Source: an uncultured Bacilli bacterium (GTDB taxonomy: Bacteria; Bacillota_I; Bacilli_A; RFN20; DUOF01). Taken from it: a stretch of DNA of 64,000 nt. Under the pieces are notes generated by a model. The model searched no databases, was not told the DNA's origin, and was given only the letters and a program-made list of their open reading frames with translations. Positions 25,201 to 33,189 of the stretch are shown here, piece by piece (within the stretch, counting starts at the first letter, position 1; each line of letters opens with the position of its first letter). The stretch is taken from the NCBI GenBank assembly GCA_944363575.1, contig CALVUJ010000001.1:32787-96786 (forward strand), written 5' to 3'. The position numbers and the translations under genes are program-made.

Positions 25201-26095
25201 ATATTGATATTATTAGGCGATTAGTGATGAATTGTTTAGTGTTTAGTTTGGCATCTTCAATAAAAAGTGAAGCTTGCATGATTGATGAAAGTCCTGAAAA
25301 AGGAAGAATGAAACTTAATAGAATTGTTTTGTATTTAAAGGATGATTTAGATAATTTTATTGAGGGCATAGAAAATTCAATTAGACCTTGGAAAAAATAG
25401 GAATAATTATTAGAAATTATGTTTTGAATTATTAAACAAGGGATACTGAAAATGACAATAATTCCTAGAATATTTATTAGAGTATTAAAAGATATTTTTA
25501 TAGTTTCTTGAAGGGATTTGATTAGATTAAAGTTAGTTAATTTTAATTTGATTATTTGGAGTGTTTCTTTGAAGGTAAGAAGATAGTTTTCTTCTTTTTT
25601 TACCTTAAAAGAAGATAAATAAAGGAAAGAAAAACTTGTTAGATACAAGGATAATATTAGAAAAATAAATTGATTTAAAGTAAGATTAGGTTTTAAAATT
25701 GCAAATAAAAAACTAAAAGAAGGAAAGAAAATGTAGTTTATTAATCTTTGGGCTTCATTTTTTGTTATTTCATTATTTTTTAACATTATAGAGGTAAAAA
25801 TAGCGCTGCTTGGGAATCCATTTAACAGTGATATTAAAATGATACTGGCTCCTTTACCACTTATTTTAAATAAAGGATAACTGATGTATTGAAAGAAGTA
25901 AGCGATTAGGTCAATGATGCCTAATTTGATGATTAATTGATTAAGGATTAAGAAAGGTAAAAGGGCTGGTAATATAGTTTTAGAGAAAGTTAGTAAGGTT
26001 TTTGCCGTAGAATAATTTATTTCTTTTATGTTAATAAGGGAATAAATCATAAAAATAAAGAAGAAAAGAAGAAAAATTAGGTTGATTTTTTTCAT
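25160..26095 (-). CDS. ylbJ: Sporulation integral membrane protein YlbJ
   Basis: About 311 residues with seven or more membrane helices and the nucleoside-recognition (Gate) pattern: ILPALLPFLILNQLIIKLG, ISGKGASIILISLLNGFPSSA, and a repeat-like second half LPFSGLSSIMQASLF. YlbJ is a mother-cell sporulation membrane protein needed for heat-resistant spores. GGTGAAACT precedes ATG 26095; the upstream in-frame codons have no site. In Bacillus ylbJ also lies within the ylb cluster, so this is conserved microsynteny despite the inversion. The last 41 bases overlap ylbF on the other strand. Confidence 0.88.
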   Translation of the reverse strand: MKKINLIFLLFFFIFMIYSLINIKEINYSTAKTLLTFSKTILPALLPFLILNQLIIKLGIIDLIAYFFQYISYPLFKISGKGASIILISLLNGFPSSAIFTSIMLKNNEITKNEAQRLINYIFFPSFSFLFAILKPNLTLNQFIFLILSLYLTSFSFLYLSSFKVKKEENYLLTFKETLQIIKLKLTNFNLIKSLQETIKISFNTLINILGIIVIFSIPCLIIQNIISNNYSYFFQGLIEFSMPSIKLSKSSFKYKTILLSFILPFSGLSSIMQASLFIEDAKLNTKQFITNRLIISIFTLLLSLIFFSLQ

Positions 26096-26157
26096 AGTTT
26101 CACCATTAAAGTTTATTATTTTGGAGACTAAATAATGATAATAGGTTAAATGACTAC

Positions 26158-26184
26158 ACAAAAAAGTTTTTTATACATACATTA
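26158..26184 (+). promoter_or_regulatory. Predicted sigma-K promoter of the cotD-like gene
   Basis: AC at 26158-26159 and CATACATTA at 26176-26184 (consensus CATAnnnTA) are 16 bases apart, the sigma-K layout. It fits late mother-cell expression of a coat gene. Confidence 0.5.
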
Positions 26185-26209
26185 GATTGAAAGAAGGAGG
26201 GATTATCCC

Positions 26210-26491
26210 ATGAATCAAAATATGAATACAGGATGCGGCTGCAACAATCAATGCCCATGTCCACCACTTGAACCAATTGTTATGCCATGCAGAACATGCA
26301 CAATTACTAGATGTTTTCCTATTGAACAACCAGTAATTTGTCCTACACACATTCATAGAGTAAATAGATACGTACCTGTTCCAAGATATTATCAAACTAG
26401 CAGTACTAGTGAAGAAACAGTATGTCCTGGACAAGCAGCTCAAGGTATCACTGGCAACGTAGGTCAAACTGGCGACTTCAACATGCAATAA
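26210..26491 (+). CDS. cotD: CotD-family spore coat protein
   Basis: 93 residues, Cys-, Pro- and Gln-rich, unlike the Lys/Asn-rich proteins around it. The N-terminal third has a cysteine cluster (TGCGCNNQCPCPP...CRTC), and the centre CPTHIHRVNRYVPVPRYY matches the CotD-type core of His, Arg and Tyr residues. A second cysteine (VCPGQ) and a Gly/Gln tail follow. CotD is an inner-coat protein; cysteines probably cross-link. GAAGGAGGGATTATCCC precedes the ATG. A predicted sigma-K promoter and its own terminator make it a single-gene unit. Confidence 0.75.
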   Translation: MNQNMNTGCGCNNQCPCPPLEPIVMPCRTCTITRCFPIEQPVICPTHIHRVNRYVPVPRYYQTSSTSEETVCPGQAAQGITGNVGQTGDFNMQ

Positions 26492-26517
26492 CATTATAAA
26501 GATATTACTTCTTTTAT

Positions 26518-26549
26518 AATCGCTGGGTTTTATAGCTCAGCGATTTTTA
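26518..26549 (+). terminator. Terminator of the cotD-like gene
   Basis: AATCGCTG (26518-26525) pairs with CAGCGATT (26538-26545) and runs into T bases. The hairpin overlaps the 3' end of the convergent gene. Confidence 0.85.
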
Positions 26550-26979
26550 TATACTTTAAAAAGTTATCGTAATTGCCATTATATATCTCTTTTATGGTTA
26601 TTAAGGTATTTGTTTGAATTAATGATAAGTACCATTTTTTATTTATAGAATCATAGTTTACTAAATATGAAGTGTTATTTTTAAAGTGAAAATAAAAGAT
26701 ATAATCAGAGTTTTCTAATGAGTATTCTAATTTAAAGTTTTTTAGTTTTTGGGAAATGATTTTTATAATGTTTTCCGTTTCTATATTATTTATGTAGTAT
26801 TGATTTTTTAATAAGTCTTTTTTTATTTTTTTGTAGTCTTTTTTAGTTAATTTAGTTTTGTTAATTAAGTTATTTATGTTTGTTTTGTTTACAAATGAAA
26901 AATTATTGTGTAACAAGTAATCTTTTAAAAGATTAGTATAGTTTTCAATGTGCTTATTTTTTAAATTTTTTTCGTTCAT
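26530..26979 (-). CDS. Hypothetical Lys/Asn-rich protein
   Basis: 149 residues, not recognised. The first 75 residues are very rich in Lys and Asn with predicted helices (NKTKLTKKDYKKIKKDLLKNQYY); the rest alternates strands with aromatic residues (YIFYFHFKNNTSYLVNYDSINKKWYLSL), suggesting a small alpha/beta domain. No signal peptide or membrane helix. It reads from a region divergent to an HTH gene, and its stop lies in the cotD terminator. Confidence 0.5.
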   Translation of the reverse strand: MNEKNLKNKHIENYTNLLKDYLLHNNFSFVNKTNINNLINKTKLTKKDYKKIKKDLLKNQYYINNIETENIIKIISQKLKNFKLEYSLENSDYIFYFHFKNNTSYLVNYDSINKKWYLSLIQTNTLITIKEIYNGNYDNFLKYIKIAEL

Positions 26980-27128
26980 CCATATTCCTCAATCTAATTT
27001 TAAAGATATTGTAATCTATTGTTAACAAAATTTCAATAAAAGAAAGTTCTTTTTATAATAGATTTAGGTCTATTTTAGATGTGCTTATTAGAAGATAATT
27101 ATTATAATTTAGAAGAGGATTTGGGAGT

Positions 27129-27527
27129 ATGAAAATTGATATTAATTTATTGTTTAAGGATGCTAAATATCGTGGTGAATGTTTAGTCTTTTTAAGAAAA
27201 GAGAAAGGTTATAAGCAAAATGAACTTGCTAGAATAATGGATATGAAGCCGGGTACTTTATGGGCTTGGGAGAAGGGCACGGTTGATTTTACGATGGGGA
27301 AGTTTGGTAAGGTGCTTGCTGCTCTTGATATTAATTTGCTTCAATACATTGATACTGATTATGTTACTACAAATGATGAAATTGAAATTAAAGTGTTTTG
27401 GGAATTTGTTAATACTTTAATACGTAATAAGCAATGGAAGAATAATGGTAAAGAGATTGAAAGTGCTAAGTTTGAAATGTGTAAGGAGTTAGTTAATTTA
27501 GTTACAAATTATGTAGATAAAATATAA
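27129..27527 (+). CDS. XRE-family helix-turn-helix protein
   Basis: 132 residues. An HTH domain at about 15-65 (LRKEKGYKQNELARIMDMKPGTLWAWEKG) is of the XRE/HTH_3 type, with the Trp-Ala-Trp-Glu variant of the recognition helix end. The C-terminal half is helical and charged without a recognisable ligand domain. It directly precedes bofA (about 32 bases to its start) and may be co-transcribed. Its target is unknown; the doubled motif at 27007-27027 upstream is a possible operator. GGGAGT precedes ATG 27129. Confidence 0.8.
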   Translation: MKIDINLLFKDAKYRGECLVFLRKEKGYKQNELARIMDMKPGTLWAWEKGTVDFTMGKFGKVLAALDINLLQYIDTDYVTTNDEIEIKVFWEFVNTLIRNKQWKNNGKEIESAKFEMCKELVNLVTNYVDKI

Positions 27528-27559
27528 TTGTGGTATAATAATAGTAGGATGTGATGTGG

Positions 27560-27808
27560 ATGCTAAAAGAAATTTTAATTTATTTAGGGGTTGCTATTGT
27601 TTTTCTTGTTATTTTAAAAATATTTAAGATTAAATGGAAGTTTATTATTAGTTTATTAATTAATATTTTAGTTGGAGGAATAGTGCTATTTTTGGTTAAT
27701 TATATTCCAGGGGTTACTTTGGAAATTAATGCTTTAAATGCCCTGTTTGTGGGAATTTTAGGAGTTCCTGCCGTTATTATTTTGCTCATTTATTATTTTG
27801 TTAAATAA
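27560..27808 (+). CDS. bofA: BofA-family sigma-K checkpoint protein
   Basis: About 82 residues, two to three membrane segments. The C-terminal signature NALNALFVGILGVPAVIILLI is the conserved N-A-x-x-V/L-G-x-L-G-x-P-G/A motif of BofA. In Bacillus BofA holds SpoIVFB protease inactive in the forespore outer membrane until engulfment, delaying pro-sigma-K processing. The start is uncertain among GTG 27551, ATG 27554 and ATG 27560; the last has the most usual distance to AGGATG. It is followed by a perfect terminator. Confidence 0.85.
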   Translation: MLKEILIYLGVAIVFLVILKIFKIKWKFIISLLINILVGGIVLFLVNYIPGVTLEINALNALFVGILGVPAVIILLIYYFVK

Positions 27809-27813
27809 AATAA

Positions 27814-27841
27814 ACTACAAATTAATTTGTAGTTTTTTTTT
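27814..27841 (+). terminator. Terminator of bofA
   Basis: A perfect palindrome ACTACAAATTAATTTGTAGT at 27814-27833, followed by a long T run. Confidence 0.85.
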
Positions 27842-27855
27842 GCTTTTTTCAAGTA

Positions 27856-27891
27856 TTGACTTTACCTTTTTTTTATACTAGTATTACTAGT
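27856..27891 (+). promoter_or_regulatory. Promoter with a perfect inverted repeat overlapping the -10
   Basis: TTGACT (27856-27861), 17-base spacer, TAGTAT (27879-27884). The inverted repeat ACTAGTA-T-TACTAGT at 27877-27891 covers the -10 and start site, the position of a repressor operator. The repressor is unknown. Confidence 0.5.
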
Positions 27892-27917
27892 GTTGTTTTA
27901 TGAAAGAAGGTTTTAGT

Positions 27918-29318
27918 ATGAATTATGATGTGATAATTATTGGAGCGGGGCCTTCGGGTATCTTTTGTGCTTATGAATTAAAGAAATGTAATAAGAATTT
28001 AAAAGTTTTAATTGTTGAAAAGGGAAGATCTATTGATAAGAGAATTTGTCCTAAAAGAAAGACTTTAAAGTGTGTTAATTGTAGTCCTTGTGCAATTACT
28101 ACTGGTTTTGCAGGAGCAGGGGCTTTTAGTGATGGTAAATTGTCTTTATCTCCAGATGTGGGAGGAAATCTTCCTGAAATTTTAGGTTATCAAAAAACAA
28201 TTGATTTGATTAAAGAGACAGATGATATTTATTTAAGTTTTGGTGCTGATAGTAAGGTATATGGGATTGATAAAGAAAGAGAAATAGAAGAAATAAGGAA
28301 GAAGGCTATTAAGGCTAATTTGAAACTTGTTGAATGTCCTATTAGGCATTTGGGTACTGAAGAGGGTTATAAAATATATAGTAGGATTCAAGAATATTTG
28401 TTAAATGAAGGTGTTGAAATTGTTTTTAATACGATGGTTAAAGATTTAATTATTGAAGATGGAGAAGTTAAGGGAATTGCTACTGAAAAAGATGAGTATT
28501 ATGCTAGTGAAGTGGTTAGTGCTGTGGGTAGAGAAGGTGCAGAATGGTTCTATAATATTTGTAAAAAGCATAATATTGAAACAGAAGTGGGTACAGTAGA
28601 TATTGGTGTGAGAGTTGAAGTTAGAGATGAAGTAATGGAAGAGTTGAATAAGAATTTATATGAGGCTAAGTTAGTTTATCATACACCTACTTTTGATGAT
28701 AAGGTGAGGACTTTTTGTACTAATCCATCTGGTGAAGTGGCGACAGAGTATTATGATAATGGTTTAGCAGTAGTAAATGGACATGCTTATAAGTCTAAGG
28801 AATATAAGACGCATAATACTAATTTTGCATTGTTAGTTTCTAAAAATTTTACGAGTCCATTTAAAGAACCTATTGAATATGGTAAAAAGATTGCAGAACT
28901 TAGTAATTTATTGTGTGATGGTAAAATTTTAGTTCAAACTTTGGGTGATTTTAAAAAGGGTAGGAGAACTACTGATGAAAGATTATGTAGAAATAATATT
29001 ATTCCAACATTAAAAGATGCTGTTCCAGGAGATTTGTCGTTAGTTTTTCCTCATCGTATTATGGTTGATATTATTGAAATGATAGATGCTTTAGATGTAA
29101 TTAGTCCTGGTATTGCTAGTGATGAGACTTTGTTATATGGAGTAGAAGTTAAGTTTTATTCTAATAAAGTGTTAACAGATGATAATTTTGAAACTAGTAT
29201 TAAGGGGTTAAGAGCAATTGGTGATGGGGCATCTGTTACTAGGGGTTTAATGCAGGCTTCGGCGAATGGATTAAGTGTAGCTAGAAGTATTATTGAAAGG
29301 ATGAAAAAGGGTGAGTAA
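27918..29318 (+). CDS. FAD-dependent oxidoreductase (COG2509-like dehydrogenase)
   Basis: 466 residues. The N-terminal dinucleotide motif VIIIGAGPSGIFCAYEL binds FAD. CPKRKTLKCVNCSPCAITTGFAGAGAFSDGKL is the Cys-rich segment of the COG2509 family, and RAIGDGASVTRGLMQASANGLSVAR closes the FAD site near the C-terminus. Substrates of this family are not established; the four cysteines may hold a metal or Fe-S centre. ATG 27918 is preferred, with GAAGG upstream; ATG 27900 lacks a site. It overlaps the next gene by 8 bases, so the two are coupled. Confidence 0.85.
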   Translation: MNYDVIIIGAGPSGIFCAYELKKCNKNLKVLIVEKGRSIDKRICPKRKTLKCVNCSPCAITTGFAGAGAFSDGKLSLSPDVGGNLPEILGYQKTIDLIKETDDIYLSFGADSKVYGIDKEREIEEIRKKAIKANLKLVECPIRHLGTEEGYKIYSRIQEYLLNEGVEIVFNTMVKDLIIEDGEVKGIATEKDEYYASEVVSAVGREGAEWFYNICKKHNIETEVGTVDIGVRVEVRDEVMEELNKNLYEAKLVYHTPTFDDKVRTFCTNPSGEVATEYYDNGLAVVNGHAYKSKEYKTHNTNFALLVSKNFTSPFKEPIEYGKKIAELSNLLCDGKILVQTLGDFKKGRRTTDERLCRNNIIPTLKDAVPGDLSLVFPHRIMVDIIEMIDALDVISPGIASDETLLYGVEVKFYSNKVLTDDNFETSIKGLRAIGDGASVTRGLMQASANGLSVARSIIERMKKGE

Positions 29319-29982
29319 AAGCTATAGTAAAGAGTTGCCTAACTATACAAAAGGGGAAGAGTTATTTAATGCTATTTCACATATTGTTGGTGGTGCTTTT
29401 GGAATTGTAGCATTAGTTATCGGTTTAATAGTTGCTTCGATTCACAGTGATGCTTATGGGGTAGTTAGTATGGCGATTTATGGCTCTTCAATGGTCTTAT
29501 TGTATACAATGAGTGCTATTTATCATTTTTTAAGAAGGAATAAGGCCAAAAAAGTTTTTCGGATATTTGATCATTGTACTATTTATCTTTTAATTGCGGG
29601 TACGTATACTCCGTTTTGCTTAGTTACGTTAAGAGAAGCTAGTGGATGGGGTTGGACTTTATTTGGAATAGTTTGGTTTTTTGCTATTTTAGGTATCGTG
29701 TTTAATGCAATTAATATGCATAAGCCGATTATTAAGGTGCTTAGTATGGTGTGTTATATATGTATGGGATGGTGTATTGTAGTAGCCTTGGGTCCTTTAT
29801 TAGATAATTTACCTATGAAAGGATTTGTGTGGTTGTTAATTGGTGGCATTATGTATACGATAGGTGCTATTTTTTATATGATTGGTGCAAAGAAGAAATA
29901 TATTCATTCAGTATGGCATTTATTTGTTTTAGCAGGAACTATTTTTCAATTTATTAGTATTTTGCTTTATGTCTTAATGTGA
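29311..29982 (+). CDS. Hemolysin III / PAQR-family membrane protein
   Basis: 223 residues with seven membrane helices. PAQR zinc-site motifs are present: SAIYHFL in helix 2, the HCTIYLLIAGTYTPF region, and HSVWHLFVLAG in the last helix, giving the three His and the Asp/Ser expected of the alkaline ceramidase-like (CREST) superfamily. The bacterial YqfA/HlyIII proteins may be lipid hydrolases or affect membrane energetics; haemolysis is an old name. Start GTG 29311 with AAAAAGG, overlapping the upstream oxidoreductase. Confidence 0.9.
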   Translation: MSKSYSKELPNYTKGEELFNAISHIVGGAFGIVALVIGLIVASIHSDAYGVVSMAIYGSSMVLLYTMSAIYHFLRRNKAKKVFRIFDHCTIYLLIAGTYTPFCLVTLREASGWGWTLFGIVWFFAILGIVFNAINMHKPIIKVLSMVCYICMGWCIVVALGPLLDNLPMKGFVWLLIGGIMYTIGAIFYMIGAKKKYIHSVWHLFVLAGTIFQFISILLYVLM

Positions 29983-30015
29983 TTTTGCTAAAATAAGATA
30001 AAGGAGGGAAATATG

Positions 30016-30501
30016 ATGGCAAAAAAGGGAAGCTCATCTAGTAATGCAGGTTTAGTGAAGAAAGGAATAGCTTTATTGTGCTCTGTTGTTACATTTATCT
30101 TTTTCTTTTTAGAAATGATTTCTGTTGTGTTTGTTAGTGAACTTGCAGGAAAAAGTGACAGCGAAGGAGTAAAAGTTAGTGATCTTCTATTTAACAGCGA
30201 TTATGAGAGCATAAGAGAAAGTTTTTCTACAACAACAATTGTTTTATGGATTTCTTTTATTCTTGTAATTGTAGCTATGGTTTTAGCAATTCTTTCTTTT
30301 GTTATGAAAAAAGGATCTTTGTTTGCTAAACTTGGTAGTTTATCATTATTGGTTGGTTTGCTATTAATGTTTATTATCAATTTTGATAGAGTAGGTGGAG
30401 AACTTTTAACAACTTTTTATACTAACGTTTCAGTACTTTATTTTGTGGCATTAGTGCTATCATTAGTTAGTGTTGGAGTTACATTTACATTGAAAAAATA
30501 G
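30016..30501 (+). CDS. Four-helix membrane protein, tandem paralogue A
   Basis: About 161 residues, unknown. A basic N-terminus is followed by a helix at about 15-37, a charged extracytoplasmic loop (ELAGKSDSEGVKVSDLLFNSDYESI), then three helices with KKGSLFAKLGSL between. The layout (helix, 50-residue loop, helix, KxxxxK/GxxxxK-I/LGS, two helices) repeats in the gene at 30583, so the pair are tandem paralogues. AAGGAGGG serves either ATG 30013 or 30016; the latter has normal spacing. It has its own terminator. Confidence 0.75.
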   Translation: MAKKGSSSSNAGLVKKGIALLCSVVTFIFFFLEMISVVFVSELAGKSDSEGVKVSDLLFNSDYESIRESFSTTTIVLWISFILVIVAMVLAILSFVMKKGSLFAKLGSLSLLVGLLLMFIINFDRVGGELLTTFYTNVSVLYFVALVLSLVSVGVTFTLKK

Positions 30502-30522
30502 GTGATTTGTTTTTGAATAAAA

Positions 30523-30549
30523 AAAGTCCAATTAAAACGGGCTTTTTTT
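30523..30549 (+). terminator. Terminator between the two paralogues
   Basis: AAAGTCC (30523-30529) pairs with GGGCTTT (30539-30545, one G-U pair) and continues into T bases. Confidence 0.75.
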
Positions 30550-30582
30550 ATATTTTTAAAAATATTAATTAGGAGAGATACT

Positions 30583-31092
30583 ATGAAAAAAATAACAAAT
30601 AAGGAGTTAGTTTTAGCCAAGAAAATAATTGGTTTAGCATGTGCTTTGTTATGCCTTTTATTAATGTTTTTAAACGTATTTAATTATACTTCTAGTACAA
30701 GTGTTTCTGGTGGAGATAATGTAACGTGGAGTGATGGGGCTTCTTTAATTTCTTTTTTGGTTAGTGAGAATGTAGAAGTGTTGGATGCTACGATTAAAAG
30801 TTTAAGAAATATGTTTGATTTTTCTTATGTTATGATGTGGATTGCTTTTTGTTTAATTATTGTTAGTATTTTATTTTTGATTGGTGGTTTATTCACTAAT
30901 AAGGGTTTAATTAGTAAGATTGGTAGTATTATTTTGGTTGTAGCAATGGTGTGTATTCTTGTTACTAGTTTTGAAGATTTTAAAGTAGGTAATACAGTTA
31001 TATATTTGTCTGTTTTTACTTTCCCTTATATTATTTCTTTATGTTTAAGTGGGGTTGGGTTATTTTCAACAATTACTTTAAAAGATAAATAA
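30583..31092 (+). CDS. Four-helix membrane protein, tandem paralogue B
   Basis: 169 residues, unknown. Four hydrophobic helices with one extracytoplasmic loop after helix 1 (SGGDNVTWSDGASLISFLVSENVEVLDA), and a NKGLISKIGSI turn between helices 3 and 4 that matches KKGSLFAKLGSL in the gene before it. The two differ strongly in sequence, so the duplication is old or the proteins vary fast. AGGAGAGATACT precedes ATG 30583. Confidence 0.75.
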   Translation: MKKITNKELVLAKKIIGLACALLCLLLMFLNVFNYTSSTSVSGGDNVTWSDGASLISFLVSENVEVLDATIKSLRNMFDFSYVMMWIAFCLIIVSILFLIGGLFTNKGLISKIGSIILVVAMVCILVTSFEDFKVGNTVIYLSVFTFPYIISLCLSGVGLFSTITLKDK

Positions 31093-31116
31093 ATGTTTGA
31101 AGGTTAAAAAAATATA

Positions 31117-31144
31117 TTGTAAACTATTGTTAATATGTTAAAAT
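31117..31144 (+). promoter_or_regulatory. Promoter of the 96-residue gene, overlapping a repeated motif
   Basis: TTGTAA (31117-31122), 16-base spacer, TAAAAT (31139-31144). The -35 and spacer lie in a 21-base motif at 31115-31135 that recurs at 27007-27027. Confidence 0.5.
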
Positions 31145-31161
31145 GTTTGTAGGTGATTTAA

Positions 31162-31452
31162 ATGTATAGTTTTGTTAAAGAAAATGAAAATGTTAAAATT
31201 ATGAGTGATAATTCTTTGGTTTGTGAGATAACTCCCACATTAGAGAATGGTGTTTGTCATGTTAAGTTTTTAAGTGTGAATGGTAATATTTACTTGTCTA
31301 CTTTACATGATATAGGTACTTTCTTAAAAAAAGATTTGAATGCTGATAGAGTTGTTTTTGGTGAGTTACCTGTAATGAGAGATTTTGATGAATATGCTAA
31401 AAAGCAAGATGCAACAAAATTAAAGAAATTGATTATACCAAGTAGGAGATAG
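31162..31452 (+). CDS. Hypothetical 96-residue protein
   Basis: Not recognised. Predicted strands in the first 60 residues (VKIMSDNSLVCEITPTLENGVCHVKFLSVNG) and a charged helical tail ending KKLIIPSRR. No signal or membrane helix; two cysteines. It has a clear AGGTGATTTAA site and its own promoter, which supports a real gene. Its last 20 bases overlap the convergent chromate-transporter gene. Confidence 0.65.
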   Translation: MYSFVKENENVKIMSDNSLVCEITPTLENGVCHVKFLSVNGNIYLSTLHDIGTFLKKDLNADRVVFGELPVMRDFDEYAKKQDATKLKKLIIPSRR

Positions 31453-32020
31453 TTATTCCTAGACTAGCACATATTACAATTAAGATAATTGGTGCTAGTT
31501 TTTTCTTTTTTAATAAATAAATTAAAGAGATAAGGATAATGCTTATTAATAAGCAAATGAGAGGAGTTATGTTAAGAGAAAACTCCTTTTTTATATTATC
31601 TAGGTTTGTTATATTAAATAAGCTTTTTAGAGTAATTTGAATGGTTGTTGATATGATTAAGCCTATGACAATAGGCATGACTGTTTTAATAATTGATTTA
31701 AAGAAACGATTTTCTTTTACTTTTTCAAGGATATTTATAAGTAATAATATAATAATGAAGGATGGTAAAACCACTCCTAAAGTAGCAAATAGTGATCCTA
31801 GTATGCCACTTTGTTCATAGCCTATAAAAGTAGCAATATTAACAGCAAAAGGGCCAGGAGTAGATTCACTTATAGCAATAAAATCAATTATCTCTTCTTC
31901 ATTTATATTAGTAAAGTTAGAAGTTTCTTCAATAATCATAGGAATCATTGCGTATCCTCCACCAAAAGTGAATAAGCCTATTTTAAAGAAAGTGAAAAAT
32001 AATTTTATTAGTTCAATCAT
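31433..32020 (-). CDS. Chromate transporter, half B
   Basis: 195 residues of the short-chain CHR family. The signature LFTFGGGYAMIPMI is at the start, followed by FIAISESTPGPFAVNIATFIGY, and the rest is hydrophobic with a late KKKK loop. Short CHR proteins work as antiparallel pairs; here the second half directly follows the first with an 8-base overlap. Known members export chromate; the natural substrate in many Bacillota is unknown. Confidence 0.9.
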   Translation of the reverse strand: MIELIKLFFTFFKIGLFTFGGGYAMIPMIIEETSNFTNINEEEIIDFIAISESTPGPFAVNIATFIGYEQSGILGSLFATLGVVLPSFIIILLLINILEKVKENRFFKSIIKTVMPIVIGLIISTTIQITLKSLFNITNLDNIKKEFSLNITPLICLLISIILISLIYLLKKKKLAPIILIVICASLGITISYLV

Positions 32021-32567
32021 TATTTATCACCATCTTTTTATTAAGTGCTTCTTTTATAATTCCTAAAATAATTCCAGTAATAATAAGCAATATAGCATTT
32101 ACTTTGAAAAAGAGATTAAGGATTAATGATATTAATAGTAAAGAATAAAAAAAGGAGTTTTTTCTTAAGGGCTTAGAAAGTTCAATAACAGCTTCACACA
32201 TCAAGATTATAATGGCAGCACGTATTCCTTCAAAAGCATATTTTATTATTATATTATTTTCAAAACTATTCAAAAAAAGAGAAATTAAAATGATAATGAT
32301 AAATGATGGGAGAACTAAGGCAGTAGTGGAAATTACAGCTCCTAAAAATTTTTTTACTTTGTATCCAATATATGTCGAAGCATTAATAGAAATAGGTCCA
32401 GGAGTAGATTCTGCGACAACAATAATATTATTCATTTCTTCTTCACTTATCCATTTATTTTTTTCTATACATTCTTTTTCAATAAGTGAAATCATTGCGT
32501 ATCCTCCACCGAAAGTGAATAAGCCTATTTTAAAAAAAGTCCAAAATAACTTTAAATAATTTTTCAT
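32013..32567 (-). CDS. Chromate transporter, half A
   Basis: 184 residues, short-chain CHR domain: LFTFGGGYAMISLIEKECIEKNKWISEEE and VVAESTPGPISINASTYIGYK. It pairs with the next gene, which it overlaps by 8 bases. Start ATG 32567 has GAGGG upstream. The two halves share nearly identical N-terminal segments, as expected from duplication. Confidence 0.9.
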   Translation of the reverse strand: MKNYLKLFWTFFKIGLFTFGGGYAMISLIEKECIEKNKWISEEEMNNIIVVAESTPGPISINASTYIGYKVKKFLGAVISTTALVLPSFIIIILISLFLNSFENNIIIKYAFEGIRAAIIILMCEAVIELSKPLRKNSFFYSLLLISLILNLFFKVNAILLIITGIILGIIKEALNKKMVINND

Positions 32568-32672
32568 TTATGTTCGCCCTCTATTTTTTATTTTATTCTA
32601 ATTTATAAATATTTTAAATACTTCGTTACAAATTAAAATTTCTTCTTATTTATTTATAAAGGAGGAAAGAAA

Positions 32673-33188
32673 ATGAAAACAATTATTTTAGTAGCTATTT
32701 TTACGATTTGTTATGTTGTATGTATGGATTTGGTTAATAAGTATATGAGCAGTTTAAATTTTGATTATGTTGAAGAAAACAATGAAACGGTTAGTGAGAG
32801 TAATATTTATGAAGTAACTATTTTAGGGTGTGTAGTTAATCCTGGTCAATATACGGTTTCTAAAGATTCTACACTTGGCTACCTTATTACTTTAGCGGGA
32901 GGTTTAACAGAGGAAGCTGATGTTACTACTTTTAACTCTAATGCGACATTAGTTAATGAAGGCAGTTACTATATATCTTATAAAAGGGAAGATCAAAATA
33001 AAATATCTTTAAATACAGCAACGCAAGCTATGTTAGATACTTTGCCTGGAATTGGTGAAGTTTTAGCAAAAAGAATTATAGATTATCGTCTTAGTAAGGG
33101 TAATTTTAAGACGATTGAAGATATTAAAAATGTTCAAGGAATTGGTGATAGTTTATTTGAAAATTTAAAGGATTTATTGTGCTTATAA
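32673..33188 (+). CDS. comEA: Competence DNA-binding protein ComEA
   Basis: 171 residues: one N-terminal membrane anchor (about 4-22), a SLBB-type domain (VTILGCVVNPGQYTVSKDSTLGYLITLAGGL), then a C-terminal double helix-hairpin-helix: LNTATQAMLDTLPGIGEVLAKRIIDYR and FKTIEDIKNVQGIGDSLFENLK. ComEA binds double-stranded DNA outside the membrane and hands it to ComEC. AAAGGAGGAAAGAAA precedes ATG 32673. It heads comEA-comEC-holA. Confidence 0.95.
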   Translation: MKTIILVAIFTICYVVCMDLVNKYMSSLNFDYVEENNETVSESNIYEVTILGCVVNPGQYTVSKDSTLGYLITLAGGLTEEADVTTFNSNATLVNEGSYYISYKREDQNKISLNTATQAMLDTLPGIGEVLAKRIIDYRLSKGNFKTIEDIKNVQGIGDSLFENLKDLLCL

Positions 33189-33189
33189 A

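Noticed and set aside
32373..32379. Exact TGTCGAA (0A-like) sequence
   Set aside because: It lies within the coding sequence of a chromate transporter half, far from a start; taken as chance and as a caution for the other two boxes.
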